A stretch of 51,219 nt of DNA from an uncultured Enterobacteriaceae bacterium (GTDB lineage Bacteria > Pseudomonadota > Gammaproteobacteria > Enterobacterales > Enterobacteriaceae): the NCBI GenBank assembly GCA_947631255.1, contig CANRKT010000018.1, positions 1-51,219 of the forward strand, given 5' to 3'. Every line of letters begins with the position of its first letter. The first letter of the stretch is position 1. The notes beneath the pieces were generated by a model. It saw nothing but the letters and a program-made list of their open reading frames with translations, was not told the DNA's origin and did not search any database. This document shows, one piece after another, positions 1 through 13,342 of the stretch. The translations under genes were made by a program, and so were the position numbers.

Positions 1-30
1 GGGTATACGCCGATATGGCGAGAGCCTATA

Positions 31-94
31 GAAACATCATCATGGTGTATTGATGATGTTTCTGGGGATCCCTCAGGCCTGAGGCGCCTTTTTC
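31..94. other. Cluster of inverted repeats, possible + strand terminator
   Basis: GAAACATCATC (31-41) pairs perfectly with GATGATGTTTC (52-62) around a 10-base loop. It is followed by GGGATCCC (65-72) and the palindrome CCTCAGGCCTGAGG (71-84), then CGCC and five T (89-93). The T run lies on the + strand, so this may end a gene lying off the left edge of the window. It could also protect the 3' end of rpmE on the minus strand. The function is inference. Confidence 0.4.
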
Positions 95-110
95 TTTCCA
101 GATGCAAAAA

Positions 111-326
111 TTATTTTTTCGCGCCTGGTACGCTGAAACGCTTGTTAAAGCGATCAACACGACCACCGGTATCAACAACACGTTGTTTACCAGTATAGAA
201 TGGGTGGCAGTTACCGCACACGTCCAGGTTCAGGTCGTGACCCAAAGTAGAGTGGGTTTTGATAACATTACCGCAAGAACAAGTTGCAGTAATCGCATTA
301 TAACTTGGGTGAATATTCTTTCTCAT
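111..326 (-). CDS. rpmE: Large ribosomal subunit protein bL31
   Basis: This 71-residue protein is a close match to the zinc-binding form of L31 (E. coli 70 aa). It begins MRKNIHPSY and keeps the zinc-ligand cysteines: Cys16 and Cys18 in CSCGN, then Cys37 and Cys40 in DVCGNCHPF. The conserved stretch [16 protein letters not shown] follows. L31 sits at the central protuberance of the 50S subunit and bridges to the small subunit. GAGG lies just upstream of the ATG. The gene is divergent from priA, and a good promoter (437-465) plus a hairpin in the leader (405-427) precede it. In E. coli L31 represses its own translation through the rpmE leader, and the leader structure here fits that idea. The identification is secure. 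Confidence 0.97.
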   Translation of the reverse strand: MRKNIHPSYNAITATCSCGNVIKTHSTLGHDLNLDVCGNCHPFYTGKQRVVDTGGRVDRFNKRFSVPGAKK

Positions 327-402
327 GGCAAACCTCAGTATAAGGCCGCGCCGCTCTTCCAGCCCTAACGCCAGACACCACGCGATGTTAATAAATAAAT
401 GA

Positions 403-2730
<2,328 letters not shown>

Positions 2731-2841
2731 CACAAAAAGGACTGCTTTATGCGAAGTAGATCGAAAAATTCAATATTCGTCACATTTCTTATGAAATTTT
2801 TGTAACTACATAGCGCAATAGTCTGATAAGAATGAGGCGTA

Positions 2842-2872
2842 CTGTCACCAACACAGGATGTGTTGATGACAG
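2842..2872 (+). promoter_or_regulatory. Strong hairpin in the cytR leader
   Basis: CTGTCA-c-CAACAC (2842-2854) pairs with GTGTTG-a-TGACAG (2860-2872) around the loop AGGAT. It ends 12 bases before the cytR ribosome-binding site at 2885-2890. It may be an mRNA structure that shields translation, or a dyad operator. Confidence 0.5.
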
Positions 2873-2897
2873 CGTAGTACGCACGAGGAGAAAGACG

Positions 2898-3935
2898 TTG
2901 AATTCGACTAAACAACAGGTGGAAAATGCCACCATGAAAGATGTTGCTGTCCGAGCCCAAGTCTCAACAGCAACCGTATCGCGTGCACTGATGAATCCAG
3001 ATAAAGTCTCGCAACATACTCGCCATCGCGTTGAACAAGCCGCGATTGAAGTGGGCTATTTACCACACTCTTTAGGTCGAAATATCAAGCGTAATGAATC
3101 ACGCACATTACTGGTTATTGTTCCTGATATTTGTGATCCTTTTTTTAGTGAAATTATCCGCGGAATTGAGATAACCGCTGCCAGTCATGGTTATCTGGTA
3201 TTAATCGGCGATTGTGCTCATCAGGATCAGCAAGAAAAGACCTTTATTGACCTTATTATTACCAAGCAGATTGATGGAATGTTGCTGCTGGGTTCCCGCC
3301 TCCCCTTTGGCGCCAGTAAAGAAGAACAGCGCAACCTGCCGCCGATAGTCATGGCGAATGAGTTTGCCCCTGAACTCGAATTACCTACCGTACATATCGA
3401 TAACCTGACCGCCGCCTTCAATGCCGTCTCTTATTTACAGAAACTAGGACATAAACGTATAGCCTGCATTGCCGGCCCGGAAGAAATGCCACACTGCCAT
3501 TATCGACTACAAGGTTATGTGCAGGCATTGCGTCGTACCGGAACCGAGGTTGACCCGCATTATATTGCTCGCGGCGATTTCACCTTTGAAGCCGGTTCGG
3601 ATGCACTGGAAAAGCTGATGATGCTACCCCAGCCACCTACCGCCATTTTTTGTCATACCGACGTGATGGCGTTGGGTGCAATCTCCAGTGCTAAACGCCG
3701 AGGTCTGCGGGTACCAGAAGATCTCTCTATTATGGGATTTGATGATATTGAACTGTCCAAATATTGTGATCCACCTCTCACTACTGTGGCGCAGCCTCGC
3801 TTCAATATTGGTAAGGAAGCTATGCTGCTGTTACTGGATCAGTTACAAGGGCAAACTGTCAGTAATGGATCTCGTCTATTAGACTGCGTTCTGGTTGAAC
3901 GTGGTAGCACTAGCGCCCCTGGCAAAGGGAAATGA
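2898..3935 (+). CDS. cytR: CytR, LacI-family repressor of nucleoside uptake and catabolism
   Basis: The protein is 345 residues with a TTG start. In E. coli CytR represses deoCABD, udp, cdd, nupG and its own gene by binding cooperatively with cAMP-CRP, and cytidine releases it. The N-terminal helix-turn-helix reads ATMKDVAVRAQVSTATVSRA, followed by the hinge region and a periplasmic-binding-like effector domain (LLVIVPDICDPFFSE to the C-terminus). The frame is open upstream to 2832, but the TTG at 2898 has AGGAG seven bases before it and gives the right N-terminus. It is preceded by a long hairpin (2842-2872). Gene order priA-cytR-ftsN is as in E. coli. Confidence 0.93.
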   Translation: MNSTKQQVENATMKDVAVRAQVSTATVSRALMNPDKVSQHTRHRVEQAAIEVGYLPHSLGRNIKRNESRTLLVIVPDICDPFFSEIIRGIEITAASHGYLVLIGDCAHQDQQEKTFIDLIITKQIDGMLLLGSRLPFGASKEEQRNLPPIVMANEFAPELELPTVHIDNLTAAFNAVSYLQKLGHKRIACIAGPEEMPHCHYRLQGYVQALRRTGTEVDPHYIARGDFTFEAGSDALEKLMMLPQPPTAIFCHTDVMALGAISSAKRRGLRVPEDLSIMGFDDIELSKYCDPPLTTVAQPRFNIGKEAMLLLLDQLQGQTVSNGSRLLDCVLVERGSTSAPGKGK

Positions 3936-3970
3936 GCCACTTGGTACTCGTATAAACTGGTCAAAGACCT

Positions 3971-3993
3971 GCCCCTTAAGTAACATAGGGGGC
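3971..3993 (+). terminator. Hairpin between cytR and ftsN
   Basis: GCCCCT (3971-3976) pairs with AGGGGGC (3987-3993), with one bulged G, around TTAAGTAACAT. It is followed by AATTAAA rather than a T run, so it may only attenuate read-through from cytR into ftsN. Confidence 0.35.
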
Positions 3994-4017
3994 AATTAAA
4001 CGAATGAAGACAGCATA

Positions 4018-4905
4018 GTGGCACAACGAGATTATGTACGCCGCGCGCAATCAACTGGTACGCGGCGCAAGAAAACTACTCCCCGAAAAACGCAACGTCG
4101 TTCCTCTGTATCACCTGCAATGATTGTTATTGCAGCGGCAGTCGTTGTGGCTTTTGTTAGTGCCCTTTACTTCATCACGCATCGTAAAGCGGAAGAAATA
4201 GAAGTTATTCCCGACCATAAAGTCACCGGAAACGGTTTGCCTCCAAAACCAGAAGAGCGCTGGCGTTACATTAAAGAGCTGGAAAACCGCCAGCCAGGAG
4301 TACGTACGCCTACAGAACCCACCGCTGGTGGTGAGATTATCAACTCACAAAATTTAACCAGTGAACAACGCCAGTTGCTGGAACAGATGCAGGCCGATAT
4401 GCGTCAGCAACAACCGATGCAACTCAATGAAGTTCCCTGGAATGAACAAACCACTGACCCACGACAAAAACAAACTCAAACCAAGCAACCGTCGTTGAAT
4501 TATCAGGCACAGACTCCCGTGGCCGAGCCGACACGCACGCAAACGCGAGTCGTCGAACAGCCGGTACAACAGCCGCGTGTAGCACAGACTCAGCCCGCTG
4601 CCCCTGTTGCCCCTGTTGCCCCCGTGACCCGTGGACCTGAACCGGCAAAACGTGCAGCTGATCAGGAGAAAAAGGATGAACGCCGCTGGATGATTCAGTG
4701 TGGCTCCTTTAAGGGCAGTGAACAGGCAGAAACAGTTCGTGCTCAGCTGGCATTTAAAGGTTTTGATTCACATATTACGACCAATAATGGCTGGAACCGT
4801 GTGGTTATCGGTCCGTTAAAAGGTAAAGAAAATGCCGACAACACCATAAGCCGCCTAAAAGTAGCCGGGCATGGTAACTGTATTCGTCTTGCTTTCGGGG
4901 GTTGA
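4018..4905 (+). CDS. ftsN: Essential cell division protein FtsN
   Basis: This 295-residue bitopic inner-membrane protein is a late divisome member that triggers septal peptidoglycan synthesis through FtsA and FtsQLB. The cytoplasmic tail opens MAQRDYVRRA and is basic. One membrane segment spans roughly residues 34-53. The essential periplasmic helix region, PEERWRYIKELENRQPG, is near 79-94. A Q- and P-rich linker contains the small repeat VAPVAPV. The C-terminal SPOR domain (about 220-295, from RRWMIQCGSF) binds denuded glycan strands. It starts with GTG, as in E. coli. The linker is shorter than in E. coli (319 aa in total), a variable part of the family. Confidence 0.95.
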   Translation: MAQRDYVRRAQSTGTRRKKTTPRKTQRRSSVSPAMIVIAAAVVVAFVSALYFITHRKAEEIEVIPDHKVTGNGLPPKPEERWRYIKELENRQPGVRTPTEPTAGGEIINSQNLTSEQRQLLEQMQADMRQQQPMQLNEVPWNEQTTDPRQKQTQTKQPSLNYQAQTPVAEPTRTQTRVVEQPVQQPRVAQTQPAAPVAPVAPVTRGPEPAKRAADQEKKDERRWMIQCGSFKGSEQAETVRAQLAFKGFDSHITTNNGWNRVVIGPLKGKENADNTISRLKVAGHGNCIRLAFGG

Positions 4906-4993
4906 AACCCTAAAAAACCCCCCCATTTATAACTAAATTATGCCCCGTGCGCCGCACAGGGCTAATATTTAGCTGATGCAAAGGGGTCTGCTC

Positions 4994-5524
4994 GTGACAA
5001 CAATAGTAAGTGTACGCCGTAACGGCAAAGTAGTGATCGGTGGCGATGGTCAGGCGACTCTCGGCAATACCGTGATGAAAGGTAATGTCAAAAAAGTACG
5101 TCGTTTATATAACGATAAAGTGATTGCAGGCTTTGCTGGCGGTACAGCGGATGCCTTTACTCTGTTTGAACTCTTTGAGCGTAAGCTTGAAATGCACCAG
5201 GGCCATCTGGTGAAAGCGGCTGTTGAGCTGGCAAAAGACTGGCGTACTGATCGTATGCTACGCAAGCTTGAAGCATTACTGGCCGTTGCAGACGAAAACT
5301 CGTCACTGATTATCACCGGTAATGGTGATGTTATTCAGCCAGAAGATGACTTGATTGCTATTGGTTCAGGGGGTCCTTTCGCGCAGGCTGCTGCGCGTGC
5401 ATTGCTGAACAACTCTGAATTAGGTGCTCGTGATATCGTTGAAAAATCGCTGGAAATTGCTGGTGATATCTGTATATACACTAACCATTTCCACACTATT
5501 GAAGAATTATCGTCTAAGGCGTAA
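4994..5524 (+). CDS. hslV: HslV, peptidase subunit of the HslUV protease
   Basis: The protein is 176 residues, equal to the E. coli form. Two HslV hexamers form a proteasome-like chamber capped by HslU. After removal of the initiator Met, Thr1 of [10 protein letters not shown] is the nucleophile. The conserved [14 protein letters not shown] and FAGGTADAF stretches are present. The frame is open to an ATG at 4976, but the GTG at 4994 puts the catalytic threonine at the N-terminus, and AAGGGG precedes it. hslU begins 9 bases after its stop, so the two form an operon. The family is usually sigma32-dependent, but I did not identify the promoter. Confidence 0.97.
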   Translation: MTTIVSVRRNGKVVIGGDGQATLGNTVMKGNVKKVRRLYNDKVIAGFAGGTADAFTLFELFERKLEMHQGHLVKAAVELAKDWRTDRMLRKLEALLAVADENSSLIITGNGDVIQPEDDLIAIGSGGPFAQAAARALLNNSELGARDIVEKSLEIAGDICIYTNHFHTIEELSSKA

Positions 5525-5533
5525 GGATCTCCC

Positions 5534-6868
5534 ATGTCTGAAATGACTCCACGCGAAATTGTCAGCGAGCTGAACAAACATATTATTGGCCAAGATAGTG
5601 CCAAACGCTCTGTAGCTATCGCGCTGCGTAATCGCTGGCGCCGGATGCAACTGGATGAAGAGTTGCGCCATGAAGTTACGCCAAAAAATATTCTGATGAT
5701 CGGGCCAACCGGTGTCGGTAAAACTGAAATTGCCCGTCGTCTGGCAAAACTGGCTAATGCGCCGTTTATCAAAGTCGAAGCGACTAAATTCACTGAAGTG
5801 GGTTACGTCGGTAAAGAAGTTGATTCCATTATCCGCGACCTGACTGATGCTGCTGTGAAAATGGTTCGCATGCAGTCTATCGACAAAAACCGTTTCCGTG
5901 CCGAAGAGATGGCCGAAGAGCGCATTCTGGATGCTCTGATCCCACCAGCAAAAAATAATTGGGGTCAGTCTGAGACTCAGTCAGAGCCTTCTGCTGCACG
6001 TCAAAGCTTCCGTAAAAAACTGCGTGAAGGTCAACTGGACGATAAAGAAATTGAAATCGAGCTGGCCGCTGTTCCAGTAGGTGTGGAAATCATGGCTCCT
6101 CCTGGCATGGAAGAGATGACCAGCCAGCTGCAATCGATGTTTCAGAATCTCGGTGGCCAGAAGCAAAAGCCGCGTAAACTGAAAATCAAAGATGCAATGA
6201 AGCTGCTGATTGAAGAAGAAGCGGCCAAACTGGTTAATCCTGAAGAACTGAAACAGGATGCTATCGATGCGGTTGAACAACACGGTATCGTCTTTATTGA
6301 TGAGTTCGACAAAATCTGTAAGCGTGGCGGCAATGCTTCCGGCCCAGACGTCTCTCGTGAAGGTGTTCAGCGTGACCTGCTGCCACTGGTAGAAGGCTGC
6401 ACTGTTTCAACAAAACATGGCATGGTAAAAACAGACCATATTCTGTTTATTGCTTCCGGTGCTTTCCAAGTTGCCAGCCCTTCTGACTTGATTCCTGAAC
6501 TCCAGGGTCGTCTGCCAATTCGTGTTGAATTACAGGCGCTAACCGTAGACGACTTCGAGCGTATCCTGACCGAGCCTAATGCTTCTATTACCATTCAGTA
6601 CAAAGCACTGATGGCAACGGAAGGGGTTAATATCGATTTCACTGAAGACGGTATTCGTCGTATTGCACAAGCCGCATGGCAAGTGAATGAGTCTACCGAA
6701 AATATCGGTGCACGCCGTCTGCATACTGTGCTTGAACGTCTGGTAGAAGAGATCTCTTATGACGCCAGCGAGATGAATGGCCAGTCTGTGATTATCGATG
6801 CCGCTTATGTCAGTAAACATCTGGATGAACTGGTTGCAGACGAAGATCTGAGCCGTTTTATCCTGTAA
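5534..6868 (+). CDS. hslU: HslU, AAA+ unfoldase subunit of the HslUV protease
   Basis: This 444-residue ATPase hexamer unfolds substrates such as SulA and sigma32 and threads them into HslV. Walker A is GPTGVGKTE at 57-65. The pore loop is GYVG at 90-93. Walker B includes FIDEFD with Asp256-Glu257. The I domain lies between and contains the [16 protein letters not shown] region. The C-terminal tail SRFIL inserts into HslV. It is co-transcribed with hslV, and a clear intrinsic terminator follows at 6899-6922. Confidence 0.98.
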   Translation: MSEMTPREIVSELNKHIIGQDSAKRSVAIALRNRWRRMQLDEELRHEVTPKNILMIGPTGVGKTEIARRLAKLANAPFIKVEATKFTEVGYVGKEVDSIIRDLTDAAVKMVRMQSIDKNRFRAEEMAEERILDALIPPAKNNWGQSETQSEPSAARQSFRKKLREGQLDDKEIEIELAAVPVGVEIMAPPGMEEMTSQLQSMFQNLGGQKQKPRKLKIKDAMKLLIEEEAAKLVNPEELKQDAIDAVEQHGIVFIDEFDKICKRGGNASGPDVSREGVQRDLLPLVEGCTVSTKHGMVKTDHILFIASGAFQVASPSDLIPELQGRLPIRVELQALTVDDFERILTEPNASITIQYKALMATEGVNIDFTEDGIRRIAQAAWQVNESTENIGARRLHTVLERLVEEISYDASEMNGQSVIIDAAYVSKHLDELVADEDLSRFIL

Positions 6869-6898
6869 TTTCGAGCAAATGCATTTTATTTGATTCAA

Positions 6899-6922
6899 GG
6901 GAGGCTTATGCCTCCTTTTTTT
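6899..6922 (+). terminator. Intrinsic terminator of hslVU
   Basis: GGAGGC-TTAT-GCCTCC is followed by seven T (6916-6922). This is a textbook rho-independent terminator 30 bases after the hslU stop. Confidence 0.9.
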
Positions 6923-6991
6923 ATATTTAACCATCTACAATCAATTATTTGCTATCTCTTACCACGAATATTAGTGTTTATTATTCACTTT

Positions 6992-7017
6992 AAGGGACAA
7001 CCTATGTTCCCTTTTTT
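6992..7017 (+). terminator. Second terminator-like hairpin, just before menA
   Basis: AAGGGA (6992-6997) pairs with TCCCTT (7008-7013) and runs into TTTTTT. It ends only 18 bases before the menA ATG. It could be a back-up terminator for hslVU or an attenuator in the menA leader. Confidence 0.6.
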
Positions 7018-7034
7018 ATCTGGCGCCTGAAATA

Positions 7035-7958
7035 ATGAGCAATCTGCAATCTGCGAGTATGACCCAAGCCTGGCTTGAAAGCCTGCGCCCCCGCACCCTC
7101 CCCTTGGCATTTGCTTCTATCGTCTGCGGCTCCGCACTTGCCTACTGGCAGCATGTTTTTAACCCAGCGATCGCTCTGTTAGCGTTACTCACTGCTGGTC
7201 TGTTACAAATTTTATCCAATCTGGCCAATGATTACGGTGATGCGGTAAAAGGCAGTGATAAAGAAGATAGAATCGGACCATTACGCGGTATGCAAAAAGG
7301 GCTGATTACCCAGGCACAAATGAAACGCGCTTTGGTCATTACCGTGATTCTGATTTGCCTGTCCGGTTTCTCACTGGTGGCACTGGCCTGCGAAACCTTT
7401 ACTGATTTTCTCGGCTTCTTGCTACTGGGTGTGTTATCCATCGCTGCCGCAATCACCTATACCGTCGGCACCCGTCCCTACGGCTATATGGGACTGGGTG
7501 ATATTTCGGTGCTGATCTTTTTTGGCTGGATCAGTGTCGCAGGAACCTGGTATCTGCAAGCGCATACACTCGCTTTATTAGTTATTTTTCCGGCCACTGC
7601 TTGTGGGTTACTGGCAACCGCAGTGCTGAATATTAATAACTTACGCGATATCGAGAGTGATAGCGAAAACGGTAAAAATACTCTGGCAGTACGCCTGGGC
7701 CCCGTCGTTGCCCGTCGCTATCACCTCTGCCTGCTCATGGGATCACTTCTCTGTTTGGCCCTGTTTAATCTTTTGTGGCTCAAGAGCGTATGGGGATGGC
7801 TTTTTATTCTGGCTGCCCCACAGCTGGTCAAACAGGCCCACTACGTTTTACGTGAACAAGACCCTGTATCTATGCGCCCAATGCTGGAGCGTACGGTCAA
7901 AGGCGCTTTACTCGTCAATCTGTTATTTGCTGTTGGTGTGGTGTTGAGTACCCCTTAA
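7035..7958 (+). CDS. menA: 1,4-dihydroxy-2-naphthoate polyprenyltransferase MenA
   Basis: This 307-residue integral membrane prenyltransferase of the UbiA family attaches an octaprenyl chain to dihydroxynaphthoate and gives demethylmenaquinone. The first Asp-rich motif is NLANDYGDAVKGSD, followed by RIGPLRG. The second is NNLRDIESD, followed by GKNTLAVRLG. Hydrophobic segments fill the rest (e.g. FLLLGVLSIAAAITYTVG). Length matches E. coli (308 aa). No strong ribosome-binding site is visible before the ATG. rraA follows with its own promoter. Confidence 0.95.
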   Translation: MSNLQSASMTQAWLESLRPRTLPLAFASIVCGSALAYWQHVFNPAIALLALLTAGLLQILSNLANDYGDAVKGSDKEDRIGPLRGMQKGLITQAQMKRALVITVILICLSGFSLVALACETFTDFLGFLLLGVLSIAAAITYTVGTRPYGYMGLGDISVLIFFGWISVAGTWYLQAHTLALLVIFPATACGLLATAVLNINNLRDIESDSENGKNTLAVRLGPVVARRYHLCLLMGSLLCLALFNLLWLKSVWGWLFILAAPQLVKQAHYVLREQDPVSMRPMLERTVKGALLVNLLFAVGVVLSTP

Positions 7959-8025
7959 CTTTCCCTGATAAACTTGATGTATAACGGGTATAGAGACAAT
8001 AAACAGCAATTAACAATTGATGGTT

Positions 8026-8055
8026 TTGCAAACAGTTAGCGTTACGCTATATACT
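8026..8055 (+). promoter_or_regulatory. Predicted promoter of rraA
   Basis: TTGCAA (8026-8031) and TATACT (8050-8055) are separated by 18 bases, about 34 bases before the rraA start. In E. coli rraA also has its own promoter, separate from menA. Confidence 0.5.
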
Positions 8056-8088
8056 GGAGCTCCCCTGCAGCAGATGAACCTGAATCCT

Positions 8089-8574
8089 ATGAAATATGAT
8101 ACTTCCGAGCTTTGTGATACCTACCAGGAAGAGGTCAACGTCGTTGAACCGCTATTTTCTAATTTTGGCGGACGAACGTCGTTTGGTGGACAAATAGTTA
8201 CGGTAAAATGCTTTGAAGACAATGGGTTACTTTATACCCTGCTTGAAGAAAATGGCCGTGGACATGTCTTATTAGTTGATGGCGGCGGCTCTGTACGTCG
8301 TGCATTGATTGATGCTGACCTGGCTCATCTGGCTCATAAAAATGAGTGGGAAGGCATTGTGGTCTATGGCGCCGTACGTCAAGTTGACGATCTGGAAGAA
8401 CTCGATATTGGTATTCAGGCTATTGCTGCTACCCCGGCAGGCGTCGCAAGTGAGGGTATCGGTGAAAGTGATGTGCGCGTTAACTTCGGTGGCGTGACAT
8501 TCTTCTCAGGCGATCATCTGTATGCCGATAATACTGGTATTATTCTTTCTGAAGATGCTCTGGATATTGAATAG
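8089..8574 (+). CDS. rraA: RraA, inhibitor of RNase E activity
   Basis: The protein is 161 residues, nearly identical in layout to E. coli RraA ([20 protein letters not shown]). It binds the C-terminal scaffold of RNase E and slows mRNA decay. The conserved [23 protein letters not shown] and [15 protein letters not shown] stretches are present. The reading frame extends 24 codons upstream, but that part has no family counterpart, so I used the ATG at 8089. It is followed by a strong bidirectional terminator shared with zapB. Confidence 0.95.
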   Translation: MKYDTSELCDTYQEEVNVVEPLFSNFGGRTSFGGQIVTVKCFEDNGLLYTLLEENGRGHVLLVDGGGSVRRALIDADLAHLAHKNEWEGIVVYGAVRQVDDLEELDIGIQAIAATPAGVASEGIGESDVRVNFGGVTFFSGDHLYADNTGIILSEDALDIE

Positions 8575-8646
8575 CCAGCAAAAAAGCTGATATCAGCCTG
8601 CAGTTTAGAAATACGCTGTAATAGCATGAAGAATGACTGACCTAAT

Positions 8647-8674
8647 AAAACAGGTCTCCTGGGAGACCTGTTTT
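8647..8674. terminator. Bidirectional terminator between rraA and zapB
   Basis: AAAACAGGTCTC (8647-8658) and GAGACCTGTTTT (8663-8674) form a perfect 12-bp stem with loop CTGG. There is a T tract on both strands, serving the convergent rraA and zapB. Confidence 0.92.
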
Positions 8675-8700
8675 GAAACTCTTTTATTATCAGTATCGCG

Positions 8701-8940
8701 TTACACTTCTTCCATTTTACCCAGCAGTGAGTGTAAACGATCCTGCCAACCTTGCAGTTGTTCTTTCAGCGAGCCATTTTCACGCACCAGCTCATCTTTC
8801 TGACCTTCCGCCTGTTGCAGTTCTTGCGATACAACGTTGTTCTTTTCTTTCAGCTCTTCGATTTCCATCTGTAACAGAGTAATCGTATCAACAGCCTGCT
8901 GAACTTTCGCTTCCAGTTTCTCAAATACTTCAAATGACAT
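8701..8940 (-). CDS. zapB: Cell division protein ZapB
   Basis: This 79-residue protein is almost entirely coiled coil ([20 protein letters not shown] and following heptads); E. coli ZapB is 81 aa. It joins the Z-ring through ZapA and links it to MatP and the Ter region. GAGAGG lies before the ATG at 8940. In E. coli the next gene is glpF, but here a 419-bp gene-free gap follows. Confidence 0.95.
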   Translation of the reverse strand: MSFEVFEKLEAKVQQAVDTITLLQMEIEELKEKNNVVSQELQQAEGQKDELVRENGSLKEQLQGWQDRLHSLLGKMEEV

Positions 8941-10874
<1,934 letters not shown>

Positions 10875-10966
10875 TATCTTACTCATGCAAGGCGGTTCCG
10901 CACTCTGAGGCCATTTTATCTGTGTGCTAAACTTCTGCCTAATTCTGCCTGATAAGTGAGTATGTA

Positions 10967-11977
10967 ATGAAACGAGAACTGGCTATCGAATTTTCCCGTG
11001 TAACCGAAGCTGCTGCCCTGGCGGGTTACAAATGGTTGGGGCGTGGCGATAAAAATACCGCCGATGGCGCTGCGGTCCATGCCATGCGCATTATGCTCAA
11101 CCAAATCGATATCGATGGGCAAATCGTGATTGGTGAAGGTGAGATTGACGATGCCCCAATGCTCTATATCGGTGAAAAAATCGGTACCGGAAAGGGTGAT
11201 GCGGTAGATATTGCTGTCGATCCAATTGAAGGTACACGTATGACGGCAATGGGTCAGGCGAATGCCCTCGCAGTCATGGCTGTAGGCGACAAAGGAACCT
11301 TCCTGCACGCCCCCGATATGTATATGGAAAAATTGGTCGTCGGTCCTGGAGCAAAAGGCGTTATTGACCTGAATCTCGGTCTTAAAGCTAACTTACACAA
11401 TATAGCTCACGCACTTGATAAGCCACTCAGTGAGCTGACAGTGACGATTCTGGCCAAACCACGCCATGATGCCATTATCAGTGAAATGCAGCAGCTAGGC
11501 ATTCGCGTATTTACAGTGCCAGATGGCGATGTCGCGGCCTCGATTCTCACCTGTATGCCTGACAGTGAAGTCGATGTGTTATATGGCATAGGTGGCGCGC
11601 CAGAAGGCGTCATCTCCGCTGCGGTGATCCGGGCGCTGGATGGTGATATGCAAGGACGCCTGCTGCCCCGCCATGATGTAAAAGGTGACAGTGAAGAAAG
11701 TCGCCGATTAGGAGAGGAAGAGTTATCCCGCTGTAAAGCAATGGGAATCAATGCTGGTGAAGTCTTGAAGCTGGAAGATATGGCACGCAACGATAATGTC
11801 ATTTTCTCAGCAACCGGTATCACGGCTGGTGACTTACTCGACGGTATTACACGTAAAGGTAATATGGCCACGACTGAAACGTTACTCATTCGGGGTAAAT
11901 CTCGTACTATTCGTCGCATCAAGTCGATTCACTATTTAGACCGTAAAGACGCCAATGTTCAGAAACATATCCTGTAA
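10967..11977 (+). CDS. glpX: Class II fructose-1,6-bisphosphatase GlpX
   Basis: The protein is 336 residues, equal to E. coli GlpX. It is a Mn2+-dependent phosphatase converting fructose-1,6-bisphosphate to fructose-6-phosphate. Metal-site signatures include VIGEGEIDDAPMLYIGE and AVDPIEGTRMTAMGQ, and the substrate region includes GIGGAPEGVISAA. It keeps its place downstream of glpK, although the 92-base gap could hold a separate promoter. Confidence 0.96.
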   Translation: MKRELAIEFSRVTEAAALAGYKWLGRGDKNTADGAAVHAMRIMLNQIDIDGQIVIGEGEIDDAPMLYIGEKIGTGKGDAVDIAVDPIEGTRMTAMGQANALAVMAVGDKGTFLHAPDMYMEKLVVGPGAKGVIDLNLGLKANLHNIAHALDKPLSELTVTILAKPRHDAIISEMQQLGIRVFTVPDGDVAASILTCMPDSEVDVLYGIGGAPEGVISAAVIRALDGDMQGRLLPRHDVKGDSEESRRLGEEELSRCKAMGINAGEVLKLEDMARNDNVIFSATGITAGDLLDGITRKGNMATTETLLIRGKSRTIRRIKSIHYLDRKDANVQKHIL

Positions 11978-12075
11978 TAGCGAGATTTGTTGGTTCGAGC
12001 TTTCAACCTGACTCGGACTGGCAATGTCTCCCAAACCGGGTAAAGATAGACAAAACATTGCAACGGGAGCATGAC

Positions 12076-12822
12076 ATGGCAGATTGGGTTACAGGTAAAA
12101 TTACCAAGATTCAACATTGGACTGACACACTTTTCAGCCTCACGGTGCTTGCTCCAGTCGCTCCATTTACCGCGGGGCAATTTACCAAAATTGGTCTGGA
12201 AATCGATGGTGAGCGTGTTCAGCGTGCTTATTCTTACGTCAATGCACCGCATAACCCTAATCTTGAGTTCTATTTGGTTAATGTGCCTGAAGGTAAACTC
12301 AGTCCGCGTCTGCACGCCATGCAGCCGGGGGATGAGATACAGCTGGTCAGTGAAGCCGCGGGGTTCTTTGTGCTCGATGAGGTTCCTGACTGCAACACCT
12401 TGTGGATGTTAGCAACCGGTACCGCATTAGGGCCTTATTTGTCGGTACTTGAGGAAGGCAAAGACTTAGAACGGTTTGAGAATATCGTTCTGCTGCATGC
12501 GGTACGCTACCATCATGATTTAAGTTATTTACCCGTCATGCAGCAGTTAGCTGAACGCTACGCGGGTAAATTACGTATCCAGACCGTTATCAGTCGTGAA
12601 GTGGTTGCTGGCACGCTGTATGGCCGAGTTCCGGCACTGATTGCCAGTGGTGAGCTAGAAGCTGCTGTCGGCCTGCCAATGATACCTGAGACCAGTCACG
12701 TGATGCTATGTGGTAATCCCGAGATGGTACGTGATACCCAGCGACTCTTGAAAGAAACCCGACAGATGACGAAACATTTACGTCGCCGGCCGGGTCATAT
12801 GACTGCCGAACATTACTGGTAA
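12076..12822 (+). CDS. fpr: Ferredoxin/flavodoxin-NADP+ reductase
   Basis: This 248-residue FAD enzyme passes electrons between NADPH and flavodoxin or ferredoxin. The FAD-binding motif is RAYSYVN, the NADP domain motif is LATGTALGPYLSVL, and the C-terminus is RRRPGHMTAEHYW, as in E. coli. I chose the ATG at 12076 because GGGAG (12065-12069) precedes it at good spacing and the N-terminus MADWVTGKI matches the family. In E. coli it is a SoxRS target, but I did not find a sure SoxS box. It converges on yiiR with a 1-base gap. Confidence 0.95.
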   Translation: MADWVTGKITKIQHWTDTLFSLTVLAPVAPFTAGQFTKIGLEIDGERVQRAYSYVNAPHNPNLEFYLVNVPEGKLSPRLHAMQPGDEIQLVSEAAGFFVLDEVPDCNTLWMLATGTALGPYLSVLEEGKDLERFENIVLLHAVRYHHDLSYLPVMQQLAERYAGKLRIQTVISREVVAGTLYGRVPALIASGELEAAVGLPMIPETSHVMLCGNPEMVRDTQRLLKETRQMTKHLRRRPGHMTAEHYW

Positions 12823-12823
12823 C

Positions 12824-13243
12824 TCAGCGATATTTCACTTTGCTGGTTTCATCACCAAAGCGGTTGCTTCCCTGGGTACCGAGAAAACTACCCAGGTCTA
12901 TCAGCATCATGACGAGGATAAGTGTTGGCAGAAAGCGACCCAATCCCCACTGCCAGAAACCACCAAAGACTTCCCAGTTACCAGCAAAAAGTAGCCATGC
13001 GGGGATAAAAAGCAGTGCCCACCAGCCCTTTTTATTCCTGTCATGCAGCCGTTTAACCACGACGGCAGCGGTCGGTATCAATGAGCCGGATAAAAAAAGA
13101 CCCGCGGTGGAGTAAGGCATGATTTCTGCGCCAGCCAGCGTAAATAAAATCGCCAGACCAACAATCCATACTCCTATCCAAATCCAGAAGTCGCGACGTC
13201 CAATACGTCCTTTAAAAGAAAACAACCATTGTTGTAGGGTCAT
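12824..13243 (-). CDS. yiiR: DUF805 inner membrane protein YiiR
   Basis: This 139-residue protein has several membrane segments and the DUF805 hallmarks. There is an N-terminal WLFSFKGRIGRRDFW stretch, then a PTAAVVVKRLHDRNKKGWWALL motif between membrane helices. Function is unknown. Its position between fpr and yiiQ is as in E. coli. Its stop lies one base from the fpr stop, leaving no room for a terminator between the convergent genes. Confidence 0.88.
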   Translation of the reverse strand: MTLQQWLFSFKGRIGRRDFWIWIGVWIVGLAILFTLAGAEIMPYSTAGLFLSGSLIPTAAVVVKRLHDRNKKGWWALLFIPAWLLFAGNWEVFGGFWQWGLGRFLPTLILVMMLIDLGSFLGTQGSNRFGDETSKVKYR

Positions 13244-13342
13244 TACTCAAATCCTTGCTATCGTCTTACCCGACAGTGTACCTGTTTTGACAAGCCCGCG
13301 AATTGCCGATTTAATCAATCAGGGAAAATCACCAGGAGAAGC

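Noticed and set aside
5335..5793. 152-codon frame opposite hslV-hslU
   Set aside because: It is an antisense shadow of two highly conserved genes.
11407..11922. 171-codon frame opposite glpX
   Set aside because: It is a shadow of a conserved gene with no start signal.
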